DNA from: JARICQ01 sp964428475
GTDB lineage: Bacteria; Bacillota; Clostridia; Tissierellales; Tissierellaceae
Assembly: GCA_964428475.1 (NCBI GenBank)
Contig: CAYRYO010000004.1
Coordinates: 1-64,000, forward strand
DNA length: 64,000 bases
Direction of reading: 5' to 3'
A program made the translations under genes and the position numbers. The notes below the pieces were generated by a model, which saw nothing but the letters and a program-made list of their open reading frames with translations, ran no database searches and was not told the DNA's origin. Within the stretch, counting starts at the first letter, position 1, and each line of letters begins with the position of its first letter. Shown one piece after another: positions 28,301 through 36,804 of this stretch.

Positions 28301-30147
28301 TCTGCAGGGGTTTGTGATTTATAAAGATTTGCTTTTAGCCAATTTCTTACAGAAGCTATAAATACTATGTTTTCACTTTCTAAGAGCATATCATAAATCA
28401 TATTTAATGTGCTTAATTTTACTCCCAAATCCTTAGACTCTAGTTGACTTAATGTGTAATTATATAGCTGAAACAATCTGTCATCATCCAAACTATCTAA
28501 GGGAATGGAATTAACAGTCTGGACTAAATAAAATTGTCCAAGTTTAGATAAATTCTTATAATTTGCATAATAATTATTTAATATGTCAAAGTATTTTACA
28601 TGGTATAATTTATTAGAGTGTTCAAATAGGGATTTCACCATTGTCTTTAAATTGTATATCCATTCTCTTTGAGAATAAGCTATTTTATGATCTGGGAATA
28701 GTAGCATATTTAAAAATTGATCGAGTAAATCGTCTGATGAAACTGAAGGTCTCTCAAAGACTATAGCTGAAGGCAATTCCTTTCTATACTCCTCATCATA
28801 TAGGGATATCAATCTCCCTATTAATTCAGATGATTCTTTTCTAATATCTTCACCAGTGTGTAAAAGCAAATCAGAAAGGAGATTCAAAGTGGTAATCTTT
28901 TGCTTTTGCGTTAAATAAGTAGAATAAGATTTAAATATCTCAATGTACAGTCTTAGCTTTCTCCAATTCTCCTCTCCACGAGCCATTTCTAAGATATTGT
29001 TAAAGCTTATATTATCTGTAAGCTTTGCCATTAAATTGATATTGTGATCTATAGATACATATTTCATATGGTCTATAATTTCATCACCATTCATTAGTTC
29101 AAATTGTTTTTTTGCTTTTGGTGTTAAATTACTTAGTAATGTAGTGTCTACTCCTAGGGAAATCATATAGTCTTCAAAGTCTTTTAGCTTATTGTATACT
29201 TTTTTATATCTATTTTCCTTGATAGTATCTACATTGTCTAGTTTGCTTAATATAACATGAAATGATTGATCTAGAGTATATATATTCATATTGTATTTAT
29301 CATTTTCTACTCTGTTTTTTACTCTAAAATCAGAATATATAAGTATCAATGATTCTAAAGGCAAGGCTTCTAATTCTAAATCCCATGTAGAGTGATTTGT
29401 TGCAATATGACCTATCTTTTCCATATTAAACTTTTGAAACCAGTATTCTGTATAGTAATAATGTAAGTAGGGAACACGTGCCATATCTTCTTCTAAGACT
29501 CCATATTTGCCTATATCATGACCTAAACTAGCTCCTACTATAGTAGCTAAATCAACAGGAAGCCCTAAGGATTTTAGTTGCCTAGCTATATACATACTAA
29601 TATAATTCACACCTATTACATGATCCAATGTATTGTGTCCTGTAATTATCATATCTAGGTACATTATATGGTATATATGCAATTCCTTGAATTTAATTTT
29701 AAAATCAAAGTATTCATTTGAAGGGTCTAGCATTTTCTCCTCTTTTAAAGTTAAAAATGAAATTGGATGATTACTTATAAATTTGCTTTCTTTTATTTCA
29801 CTTAGATTAGAAGCGATTAAATCTATTAAATCCAAATAAAGTTTATATATAAGGTCATCATTTGAATGGATTTGCAAATTAAATTTATCTGGAAAGGATT
29901 TATTTACAGCCCACCTAAATACATCTTCAAACCATTTATCTTTTGAAGAGCAATGAAGTGGGAAAAGAAAATCATAAAATAAATGGTATAAAGAAAAGAC
30001 AGAAAAATCTCTGCCTTTTGTATAAGAATCTAAACTAGTCTGGAATCTTTCACTGTAAATACATCTTTCAATACTTGTTTTATGTTTTATAAAACGATCT
30101 TTATTTATTTCATCTAACAATATAGTTTGAATTTGATTATTTATCAA
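25324..30147 (-). CDS. 1607-residue HD / HEAT-like / NadD-like / GNAT-like / PRTase-like fusion protein
   Basis: Not a gene I can name. By position: a helical N-terminus; an HD phosphohydrolase-like domain, about 160-305 (TGHNTLDHVIG, GASLGHDIGKYG with H210-D211, ATNHS); a long alpha-helical repeat-like region, about 380-900; a NadD/cytidylyltransferase-like domain, about 908-1100 (FFPGSFDPFSLSHKN, DISSTQIRNSI); a possible GNAT-like domain, about 1110-1275; and a phosphoribosyltransferase-like domain, about 1310-1510 (RPVILVDDLLHKGYR). The first His of the nucleotidylyltransferase HxGH motif is Ser, the second (H924) is kept. Starts at TTG overlapping the sdaAA stop, 8 bases after AGGAGG. The domains suggest nucleotide chemistry. 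Confidence 0.75.
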   Translation of the reverse strand: MINNQIQTILLDEINKDRFIKHKTSIERCIYSERFQTSLDSYTKGRDFSVFSLYHLFYDFLFPLHCSSKDKWFEDVFRWAVNKSFPDKFNLQIHSNDDLIYKLYLDLIDLIASNLSEIKESKFISNHPISFLTLKEEKMLDPSNEYFDFKIKFKELHIYHIMYLDMIITGHNTLDHVIGVNYISMYIARQLKSLGLPVDLATIVGASLGHDIGKYGVLEEDMARVPYLHYYYTEYWFQKFNMEKIGHIATNHSTWDLELEALPLESLILIYSDFRVKNRVENDKYNMNIYTLDQSFHVILSKLDNVDTIKENRYKKVYNKLKDFEDYMISLGVDTTLLSNLTPKAKKQFELMNGDEIIDHMKYVSIDHNINLMAKLTDNISFNNILEMARGEENWRKLRLYIEIFKSYSTYLTQKQKITTLNLLSDLLLHTGEDIRKESSELIGRLISLYDEEYRKELPSAIVFERPSVSSDDLLDQFLNMLLFPDHKIAYSQREWIYNLKTMVKSLFEHSNKLYHVKYFDILNNYYANYKNLSKLGQFYLVQTVNSIPLDSLDDDRLFQLYNYTLSQLESKDLGVKLSTLNMIYDMLLESENIVFIASVRNWLKANLYKSQTPAENYVKYILGKKINISRDEQIILNKNYRGNEKETPDIFLVNLKSATQWIEKKINIDILYDQVVKNPSIKGLHTAMHLCNILKVSAMENVRNYSGKTLINIFPFLSMEERNDVCIELTRALEMESYQFTKFIPYYVGHLILYLSPTELDEFLDDFEEKLKVANIKIQYLILNTVAISIENYGFYIKRFNEDSKVRESRLVRLIGFLCNSMASYNIDVKNEALRVISSVLFKSDILNSNDKFKLFNIIGKKILTFLDYNKKDEFLFYNNAASLNHIYKFLSEYQYNYGLPTIEEEERIAFFPGSFDPFSLSHKNIATEIRNLGFKVYLAVDEFSWSKRTEAHTFRRNIINMSIANEKDIYLFPGNIPINIANTDDLNTLKDVFPNKEVFMVVGSDVLINASAYKMDNPLLNFPHIVFDRKSSISKDDDENTLEESINNIKSDVIRLSLPAQYEDISSTQIRNSIDANRDISKLIDPLAQSYIYNYGLYLREPQYKSLSSSEDFKVDLFNTIENDLLRRLKSNFPNTVIDYLLSLRNKRNYKILILKNGKSGEILGFSSFYWIRQNSIYREFQDSNITEYIRANVKGRIILISGIYVKENDEDLIEILLNEVLSSAITRDYNVALYNDATINGRNPEVEKHLMLQGFIKTDLNYNESPLFLVDMNMPCTLNLDLISMIKPPYNKDPKILKEVRKARNALKREISNLYPGELLLTYNKDMVYSKLIQNICDANNVSIYQFGKRDLGPNMCVPFGSILNSSTIPNTVTKTMHTEKIFETNIRHFTIKSYPFYLSLQEQAKILKSFNRPVILVDDLLHKGYRINVIEPVLRQAGVEIKKVIVGILSARGEEIGIAKGIDLDSAYFIPNLKLWFNESSQYPFIGGDMVGNNVLQSNSIPSINMILPYVSPTFVKRAENKAIYKLSNTCLQNSINIFKTIEEVYQIKNEKSLNLKNLGEIFYSPRHPDNNKIILLNKNAKPSKAIEIDLHYLERLENIIIR

Positions 30148-31013
30148 TGTTTGATCCTCCTATTTATACATTGGCCAGTGGGAGTAGCAGCAAGTCCACC
30201 AAGTGCAGTTTCTCTAAGTGCCTCTGGCATCATTTTACCTACTTCATACATTGCTTCTACTACCTCATCAAATGGTACCAAGGATTTTACTCCTGCAAGT
30301 GCCAAGTCAGCAGAAGTCAATGCATTAACTACACCAGAAGCATTTCTAAGAGCACATGGATACTCAACTAAGCCGCCAATAGGATCACATACAAGTCCCA
30401 TTATACTTATAAGTGCAAAAGATGCAGCATGAAAAGATTCTTCAGGCGTACCACCAGCCATTTCAACTATTGCTCCCGCAGCCATTGCAGCTGCAACACC
30501 ACATTCTGCTTGGCATCCTCCTTCTGCACCAGATACAGTTGCATTTTTAGCAACTATTTCTCCAATACCTGCAGCGGTAAAAAGACCCAAAATAACTTCT
30601 TCATCAGTCGAATTTAAATTTTCTTTTGCAGAGATAAGTGCTGCTGGTAATATCCCAGAGGCACCAGCAGTTGGTGCTGCGATTATTCTTCCCATTGAAG
30701 CGTTAACTTCTGAAGTAGATAGGGCTTTAGCCATTGCAGATACCATTGAATTTCCAGTCAATGATTTTCCTTTGTTTTTATAGGCTTGAACTTTTTTGGA
30801 ATCTCCTCCAGTTAATCCACTAACAGATATAATTTCCTTATCCAAGGCAGAGGAAGCGGAGATTTTCATCACGTCTAAAGTATCTCTCATTTTTTCAAAT
30901 AAAATGGAATAGCTAGTCTTTTCTTTTGCTATTTCTTTTTCTATTACTATCATAGAAATAGCCTTATTTTCATCTTTACATTGTCCTAATAGTTCCTCAG
31001 CCTTATTAAACAT
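30144..31013 (-). CDS. sdaAA: L-serine dehydratase, iron-sulfur-dependent, alpha subunit
   Basis: Deaminates L-serine to pyruvate with a [4Fe-4S] cluster. About 289 residues. SVSGLTGGDSKKVQAY, GRIIAAPTAGASGILPA, and Cys residues in EGGCQAECGVA, LVCDPIGGLVEYPC and TPTGQCINRR are typical of SdaAA. ATG 31013 gives MFNKAEELL and leaves AGAGGTGA as ribosome binding site; GTG 31022 would overlap it. Follows sdaAB with 5 bp between. Its stop overlaps the TTG of the 1607-residue gene, which ties that gene to serine catabolism at least in expression. Confidence 0.95.
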   Translation of the reverse strand: MFNKAEELLGQCKDENKAISMIVIEKEIAKEKTSYSILFEKMRDTLDVMKISASSALDKEIISVSGLTGGDSKKVQAYKNKGKSLTGNSMVSAMAKALSTSEVNASMGRIIAAPTAGASGILPAALISAKENLNSTDEEVILGLFTAAGIGEIVAKNATVSGAEGGCQAECGVAAAMAAGAIVEMAGGTPEESFHAASFALISIMGLVCDPIGGLVEYPCALRNASGVVNALTSADLALAGVKSLVPFDEVVEAMYEVGKMMPEALRETALGGLAATPTGQCINRRIKH

Positions 31014-31018
31014 AGGTC

Positions 31019-31687
31019 TCACCTCTCAATTGGATTTATTCCTTTGATATATATAATTTCATCTAATTTTTCTATTTCAGTTATTACATTTGAATCTATA
31101 TTAGAATCAGTTTCTACTACCATGGTAGCAATATTTTTCTCTCTAGTAACCTTCATAGTTGCTATATTTATTTCATGAATAGATAATATAGAACTAATAT
31201 GAGAGATAGCTCCCTTTTGATCTTTATATTTTAAAAGAAGAGTAGGGTAGTCGCCACTAAATTCTACTTTATTTCCATTTATATCTGTAACTAATATATT
31301 TCCTCCACCTATAGAAGAACCTACTATATATATATCTTCTGACTTATCAAATTCAAACACTATTTTAACAGTGTTTGGATGGTGATATCCTAAGTCAGCC
31401 TCTATAAATTCAAAACCTATCCCTTTTTCTTTTGCAATTTCAAATGAATTTTTAAGTCGTTCATCAGAAGGATCCATACCAAGTATTCCTGCAACTAGTG
31501 CTTTATCAGTTCCATGACCCTGATAAGTTTTTCCAAAAGATCCATGTAGATAAAAAAGCACTTTATTAAAATCAGTGTCTACAATATCCTTTGCAACTTT
31601 TCCAAGTCTTGCAGCACCTGCAGTATGAGAACTTGATGGCCCCACCATAACTGGTCCTAATATATCAAAAACACCATAGTCCTTCAT
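31019..31687 (-). CDS. sdaAB: L-serine dehydratase, iron-sulfur-dependent, beta subunit
   Basis: Beta subunit of the Fe-S serine dehydratase. 222 residues: catalytic domain start FDILGPVMVGPSSSHTAGAARLG, GSFGKTYQGHGTDKALV, and a C-terminal ACT domain (about 148-222, LLKYKDQKGAISHISSIL) that in the family may sense serine. Preceded by AGGGGGAGAT. First gene of a minus-strand unit of five tightly spaced genes. Confidence 0.95.
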   Translation of the reverse strand: MKDYGVFDILGPVMVGPSSSHTAGAARLGKVAKDIVDTDFNKVLFYLHGSFGKTYQGHGTDKALVAGILGMDPSDERLKNSFEIAKEKGIGFEFIEADLGYHHPNTVKIVFEFDKSEDIYIVGSSIGGGNILVTDINGNKVEFSGDYPTLLLKYKDQKGAISHISSILSIHEINIATMKVTREKNIATMVVETDSNIDSNVITEIEKLDEIIYIKGINPIER

Positions 31688-31716
31688 TTCATCTCCCCCT
31701 ATATCGTAATATAATC

Positions 31717-31745
31717 ATTTTATCATTTAATACCTAAATTCGCAA
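31717..31745 (-). promoter_or_regulatory. predicted promoter of the sda five-gene unit
   Basis: On the minus strand TTGCGA (31745-31740), 17-base spacer, TAAAAT (31722-31717), about 30 bases before the sdaAB start. It separates the unit from the prenyltransferase gene upstream. Confidence 0.55.
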
Positions 31746-31759
31746 TTGAAAATGGGATA

Positions 31760-32404
31760 TTAGCCACCTAAAGTAATATCTTGTGAATTATACCATTCTA
31801 ATGCTTCATGTAAATCATTAGAATTAAATTCAGGCCAATATTTATCTATTATATAAAAATCCGAATACACAGATTGTAAAGGCAAGAAACCGCTAAGCCT
31901 CCTGCATCCACCCCAACGGATTATTAAATCTACTCTAGATATATCTTTAGAATGAATTGAATGAAGTAAGTTGCTAGTATCTTTATTATTGACAGAAGCA
32001 TTTTTTAAATCCCACTGCCATCCATAATTAACTAAGAAATTAACCCTAACTCCACCATTTCCAAAGCGTTGCCTTTTAATTGCAAATGGAATTAATTCTT
32101 TTGGAAACATATCTGAATTTGTATTTCCTAGCACAAGCAAGTCCGCATTTTCTTTTGCCAGCATATTTACTGCATCGATACAAGCTTTTGTAAATGCAAG
32201 CCTTTGATACTTTGGCCTCTTGGTATTATCCATAGTAAATCCGTAATAAGTTATTTCATTTATACCCAATTTCTCACACAGTTTAAACACCTCTAATCCT
32301 GGATTTAAACCGCTATTATATCCTTTATCCTTTTTCATACCCTTTTCCAAGGCCCATCGTCTATTACCATCTGGAATAATACCTATATGATTTGGAATTC
32401 TCAT
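31760..32404 (-). CDS. divergent cis-prenyltransferase (undecaprenyl diphosphate synthase family)
   Basis: Undecaprenyl diphosphate synthase fold, 214 residues against about 240-250 usually. HIGIIPDGNRRWA keeps the catalytic Asp (D12). Several other key positions differ: GYNSG replaces GHKAG, TMDNTKRP replaces the SSENWxRP loop, and RWGGCRRLSGFLPLQ replaces RTGGExRxSNFLLWQ, so the Mg2+-binding Glu is Cys167. It may make a different chain, act on another substrate or be inactive; a regular uppS is expected elsewhere on the chromosome. Good AGGAGG before the ATG. Probably expressed separately from sdaAB. Confidence 0.78.
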   Translation of the reverse strand: MRIPNHIGIIPDGNRRWALEKGMKKDKGYNSGLNPGLEVFKLCEKLGINEITYYGFTMDNTKRPKYQRLAFTKACIDAVNMLAKENADLLVLGNTNSDMFPKELIPFAIKRQRFGNGGVRVNFLVNYGWQWDLKNASVNNKDTSNLLHSIHSKDISRVDLIIRWGGCRRLSGFLPLQSVYSDFYIIDKYWPEFNSNDLHEALEWYNSQDITLGG

Positions 32405-32515
32405 GCTAACTACCTCCTAAAATTATCTTTAATAATAGTATCTCTAATAATAGACAAAGAATACAAAGATAATTAGGATTATAGAAATAGTTTATTTAGA
32501 AGATTGAATGTAATC

Positions 32516-34480
32516 TTATTTCTTTTTCTTAAATAGTATAAATACAAAGACCAATATAAGAGCTAAAAAACCATAGACAATATACATAGGAAAACTATCA
32601 CCTTTTCCTATATCTTCAGTTATTATATCTTGGTTATTTTCTGTATTATTTTTTTCAAGAGTATCTTTCTTTGGTGTTTTCTTTGAAATTAAATGGAGTG
32701 AATTTTCACCTTCATCCATATCGTAATTATCATATAAAGATAATTGCAAGCTACTAAGCGAAATATAAAGATCTTCTTTGTATATAATAGGCTCATAATC
32801 TAGCTCTATTTCTTTGTCTCCAAGCTTTGCAGTTTTGCTTCCAATTTCAAAGTTTAACAAATCCCCAACTTTGATCACACCGTCTTTGGAATCTTCTACT
32901 TTTACATCTAATTGTTCAAAGATATCTTTAATAGATAAATAAACTTCATCATTAACTTTATATGCCCTTTCCATATTAATTGGATCGTCTTTATCTAATG
33001 TAAATGTAAAATCAATAGGTTGATTATGAATGGTTTTATCTACAAAGTATGACATTATAGGCTTTCCAGGTTTTTTAACATTTACAAGGCCATTTTTATC
33101 TTTTACAAGAACTCCGTTAACTAATACATATTCTATTCCCTCAGAAGCAGTACCAGGGGCTTTAACCGTAGATTTATCTATAATTGTATGGGGATTAAAT
33201 ATTGTAATATCAGCATCAGACCCAACTTCTAATCTTCCTTTATAATGCATAGAAGGAGCGGCACTTTCCATTCTTTTAGCAGGGAAATAGGATACCTTTT
33301 TAATAGCGTCCATTATAGATAGAACTCCCTCTTCTCTTACGAATTTTCCAAAAACCCTACTATATGCTCCAGCACCTCTTGGATGATTATTGTGACCTGG
33401 TTCTATTATGGTATCACTTCCTACCATTGTATGAGGGTCTTTAAGTAGCATTATAAGCTCTTCTTCAGGCATAGATCCATGAGCTGCTACTAGAAGATGC
33501 TCTTGTCTATATTTATCAAAAGTATCTTCGGTTATTCTTATATCTGTTGCACCTATTTGTAAATCTTCATATGTTATATTAAACCTATCTTGCCAACCAG
33601 GTCTAAACCTTGCTGAATCAATATAAGTTGCCCAGTAGTCATATGGGTAAAAACAAGATGTAATATCTAATCCATCTTGTCTAGCTTTATCTACCATTTC
33701 TAGAGCACGGTCCATTACAAATGTTCCACCTGTACTATTTATATGCATTACATGAATTATGGCACCTGTCTCTTTTCCATAGTCAATGACTTCTTGAATA
33801 CCATCCAAACCTCTTTCTTCATCTGAATACCTAAGGTGATAGAAAGTAGGAACATTGTATTCAGCTGCTAAATCTAAAAGTGGTTTTATTTCATTTTTAA
33901 TTCCAGGAACATATTCAAAACTAAAGGAGATACCTAAAGCTCCATTTTCAATATTTTTTCTAGTTTCAGACAATAGTTTATCGATATCTTCTTGTTTAGT
34001 CATTTCATTGTCTACACCATATCCAACGATAGGCCATCTAAGCCTAGTAATAAATGTAGAAGCACCAAAATTTGTAATTACACCATTATTACCCCAGGCT
34101 CTATACCAAGAAGTGGCATCTTCAGTACCCCCATGCATTGCTAGATTGCTGGTTACTCCATCTAAGACTTTAAAATCTATACCCACATGATTTGGATCAT
34201 AGGATATTAAATCTACAAAGCCAGGAGACACTACAAGTCCAGTTGCATCTATTTCAAACTCTCCTTTTAACTCAGATTTTGTTATCCTCTCAATCTTAGA
34301 TCCTATTATTCCAATATTATAATTTTCTAATTTATGTTCTGTAGAGGGATTGTATATAGTTCCACCCTTTATTACAATATCATATGTAGGCATATCTCCT
34401 AAACTAATATCTGGAAAAATACTAATGATTATAATTACAGAAAACAATATTCCAAATAATCTCTTTGATTTACTAAACAT
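32516..34480 (-). CDS. membrane-anchored amidohydrolase-like protein (D-aminoacylase-related)
   Basis: 654 residues. N-terminal signal sequence or anchor (about 1-29), amidohydrolase fold from DIVIKGGTIYNP to about 470, then a copper-amine-oxidase-like stalk segment, a charged linker and a C-terminal membrane segment (about 628-648) ending KKKK, so the enzyme domain faces outside. Sequences such as FYHLRYSD, IHVMHINSTGG and GSDTIIEPGHNNHPRGAGAYSRVFGKFVREE are those of N-acyl-D-amino-acid deacylases. The usual GFIDxHxH metal motif reads PGFVDLISYDPNH, losing both His residues, so activity or metal use is altered. Single gene; preceded by AAGGGAGCG. Confidence 0.75.
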   Translation of the reverse strand: MFSKSKRLFGILFSVIIIISIFPDISLGDMPTYDIVIKGGTIYNPSTEHKLENYNIGIIGSKIERITKSELKGEFEIDATGLVVSPGFVDLISYDPNHVGIDFKVLDGVTSNLAMHGGTEDATSWYRAWGNNGVITNFGASTFITRLRWPIVGYGVDNEMTKQEDIDKLLSETRKNIENGALGISFSFEYVPGIKNEIKPLLDLAAEYNVPTFYHLRYSDEERGLDGIQEVIDYGKETGAIIHVMHINSTGGTFVMDRALEMVDKARQDGLDITSCFYPYDYWATYIDSARFRPGWQDRFNITYEDLQIGATDIRITEDTFDKYRQEHLLVAAHGSMPEEELIMLLKDPHTMVGSDTIIEPGHNNHPRGAGAYSRVFGKFVREEGVLSIMDAIKKVSYFPAKRMESAAPSMHYKGRLEVGSDADITIFNPHTIIDKSTVKAPGTASEGIEYVLVNGVLVKDKNGLVNVKKPGKPIMSYFVDKTIHNQPIDFTFTLDKDDPINMERAYKVNDEVYLSIKDIFEQLDVKVEDSKDGVIKVGDLLNFEIGSKTAKLGDKEIELDYEPIIYKEDLYISLSSLQLSLYDNYDMDEGENSLHLISKKTPKKDTLEKNNTENNQDIITEDIGKGDSFPMYIVYGFLALILVFVFILFKKKK

Positions 34481-34669
34481 ATTGATCGCTCCCTTTCAAA
34501 TAGTATGTCGTATAATATAATATTTTATCATAGATAATGGAATAAGTCTTTATTATAGTTATTATTATAGTCAAATGAAATAGGTAAATGGAAATTCTAT
34601 ATTTATTTCAATTTAATATCTAAAAATTTGGGTAAGAATAAGAATAACTATAATATAGGAGATGATTGT

Positions 34670-35839
34670 GTGCAAAATTTTAATTATAATATACCTACCA
34701 AGGTTTTCTTTGGCAAGGGAAAGATAGAGGTACTTGGCAAAGAAATAAAAAAAACTGGATCTAGAGTTTTGCTGGCATACGGTGGTGGGAGTATTAAAAA
34801 AACAGGAGTATATGATGATGTTGTAAAAGAATTAAGAGAAAATGATATCCCATATTTTGAACTTTCAGGTATAGAACCAAATCCAAGGGTAACTTCAGTG
34901 GAAAAAGGAGTAAAAATATGCAGAGATAACAATATAGATTTTATATTGGCAGTAGGTGGTGGAAGTACTATAGACTGTTCAAAGGCAATTGCAGCTTCAT
35001 ATTATTATAATGGTAATCCTTGGGATCTAGTAATAGGAGATGCTAAAATTGAAAAAGTTCTTCCTATTGGAACAGTTCTTACACTTTCAGCTACAGGTTC
35101 AGAGATGGATGCAGGTGCTGTAATATCAAACATGGAAACCAATCAAAAGTATGGTTTTGGGCATCCTGGTTTTTTCCCGAAATTTTCAGTATTAGATCCA
35201 ACCTACACATATACTGTAGATAAATATCAAACTGCATCGGGAGTTGCAGATATAATGAGTCACACATTTGAATCGTATTTTAGCAACGAAAAGGGTGCAT
35301 ATCTGCAAGATAGAATATCAGAAGCTATACTAAAGACCTGCATAAATTATGGACATATAGCATTAAATAATCCAGAGAATTATGAATCTAGGGCAAACTT
35401 AATGTGGGCTTCATCACTTGCTATAAATGGTCTAATCAGATATGGCAAAAATGCTATATGGAGTGTTCATCCACTTGAACATGAACTTTCTGCTTACTAT
35501 GATATTACTCATGGAGTTGGGTTAGCAATTCTTACACCACATTGGATGGAACATGTATTAAATGAAGACAATTTATACAAATTTGTAGAATATGGAGTGA
35601 ATGTATGGAATATAGATAGTAGTTTAGCAGATGTAGAAATTGCTAAACTTGCAATAAATAGGACCAAGGAGTTCTTTGAATCTCTTGGAATTCCAATGAC
35701 ATTAAGACAAGTAGGAATAAATGAAGAAAAACTAGAGATAATGGCAAAAGCTGTAACTGATCACAATGAAGGATATGTTGGAAATTTCAAAGAATTAGGC
35801 TATAATGATATACTAGATATATTTAACAAAGCTCTTTGA
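34670..35839 (+). CDS. iron-containing alcohol dehydrogenase (butanol dehydrogenase-like)
   Basis: NAD(P)H-dependent reduction of aldehydes to alcohols. About 389 residues, Fe-ADH family: FFGKGKIEVLG at the N-terminus, the cofactor loop VGGGSTIDCSKAIA, and metal-ligand region DIMSHTFESYF, HPLEHELSAYYDITHGVGLAILTPHWMEHVL with three His. Closest in pattern to BdhA/YqhD enzymes. GTG 34670 is chosen: AGGAG lies 8 bases upstream, and the family N-terminus VQNFNYNIPTKVFFG follows. Upstream in-frame codons have no ribosome binding site. The PfkB-like gene follows after 32 bp. Confidence 0.88.
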   Translation: MQNFNYNIPTKVFFGKGKIEVLGKEIKKTGSRVLLAYGGGSIKKTGVYDDVVKELRENDIPYFELSGIEPNPRVTSVEKGVKICRDNNIDFILAVGGGSTIDCSKAIAASYYYNGNPWDLVIGDAKIEKVLPIGTVLTLSATGSEMDAGAVISNMETNQKYGFGHPGFFPKFSVLDPTYTYTVDKYQTASGVADIMSHTFESYFSNEKGAYLQDRISEAILKTCINYGHIALNNPENYESRANLMWASSLAINGLIRYGKNAIWSVHPLEHELSAYYDITHGVGLAILTPHWMEHVLNEDNLYKFVEYGVNVWNIDSSLADVEIAKLAINRTKEFFESLGIPMTLRQVGINEEKLEIMAKAVTDHNEGYVGNFKELGYNDILDIFNKAL

Positions 35840-35871
35840 TTTAATGATAAGATAACTCTTGGAGGTGGAAT

Positions 35872-36804
35872 ATGATATTAAACTTAGATTTAAATCCATA
35901 TGTAAATAAAATATGTAAGGTAAACAATGTAAATATAGGAGAAGAGATTAGATCTAATTTTTCAAATTATACTCCTGGAGGAAGCATAATTATATCAAAT
36001 TTTTTGGCTGCTTTTGCAGAAGATTCATTTGTAACAGGCTTTCTAGGGGGGTTAAATGGAGAAAGGTATCATAATATGCTTTCTGACAGAAATTTAGCTC
36101 ATGAATTTGTCCCTATTAAAGATGAAACTAAACTTAAACTTAAGATAATAGATATGGAAGGCAAGCAGATGGTGATAACAGATGAAGAACCTAGAGTTAC
36201 AAGGGAAGAAACGAAAAAACTATTAAATCTTTATTTGAATTCAATAGAAGATTCAGAAATTATTTGTGGATCCAGTGTGACTCTTCCTCTGGGATTAAGG
36301 GATGAGATATACTACGAGTTAATAAATATTTCCAATCAAAGTGGTAAAAAATTTATTTTAACAGCCCAAGGAGAAGAGCTTAAAAAAGGCATAGATGCAA
36401 TTCCCTATATGACAATATTAAATAAGTCAAATTTAGAAGATTTAACAATGCTAGAGCTTCAATATGAAAATGAAATAATAAGGGCATCTAACTATATTCT
36501 TCATAGAGGAATAGAATTTGTTGTTATATCTTTGGACAATAATGAGATTTTGTTACTTGGACAGAAAAAAGGATATAGAGTAAGTAGTGATATAGTGACT
36601 AAAGATAGAGGTAATAATGATTTAAGAAAGATTTCCGCTGCATTTGCCCTTGGTATTAATAGAAACTATGATTTAGATATGACTTTAAGGCTTGCATATG
36701 CTTTTAACAACTATGAGATTTCAGACAATAGTAGTGAAATAGAGATAAGTAAAATAAAAAGAATGATGACCAAAGTAGAAATATATTCAATAAATTATTT
36801 TTAA
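35872..36804 (+). CDS. PfkB-family kinase-like protein (1-phosphofructokinase-like, divergent)
   Basis: 310 residues with the LacC/FruK outline: LNLDLNPYVNKIC at the start, YTPGGSIIISNFLAAF in place of the usual PGGKGxNVA loop, and GFLGGLNG. The catalytic GAGDS anion-hole motif reads RGNND (residues 246-250), keeping Asp but not the glycines, so kinase activity is doubtful. Real gene by its GGAGGTGG ribosome binding site and its place just behind the dehydrogenase gene. Substrate unknown; it may bind a sugar phosphate without phosphorylating it. Confidence 0.65.
   Translation: MILNLDLNPYVNKICKVNNVNIGEEIRSNFSNYTPGGSIIISNFLAAFAEDSFVTGFLGGLNGERYHNMLSDRNLAHEFVPIKDETKLKLKIIDMEGKQMVITDEEPRVTREETKKLLNLYLNSIEDSEIICGSSVTLPLGLRDEIYYELINISNQSGKKFILTAQGEELKKGIDAIPYMTILNKSNLEDLTMLELQYENEIIRASNYILHRGIEFVVISLDNNEILLLGQKKGYRVSSDIVTKDRGNNDLRKISAAFALGINRNYDLDMTLRLAYAFNNYEISDNSSEIEISKIKRMMTKVEIYSINYF

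Noticed and set aside
32516..34480. Protein as dihydroorotase or urease-type enzyme
   Set aside because: No pyrimidine genes nearby; later motifs match D-aminoacylases better and the HxH motif needed for either is absent.
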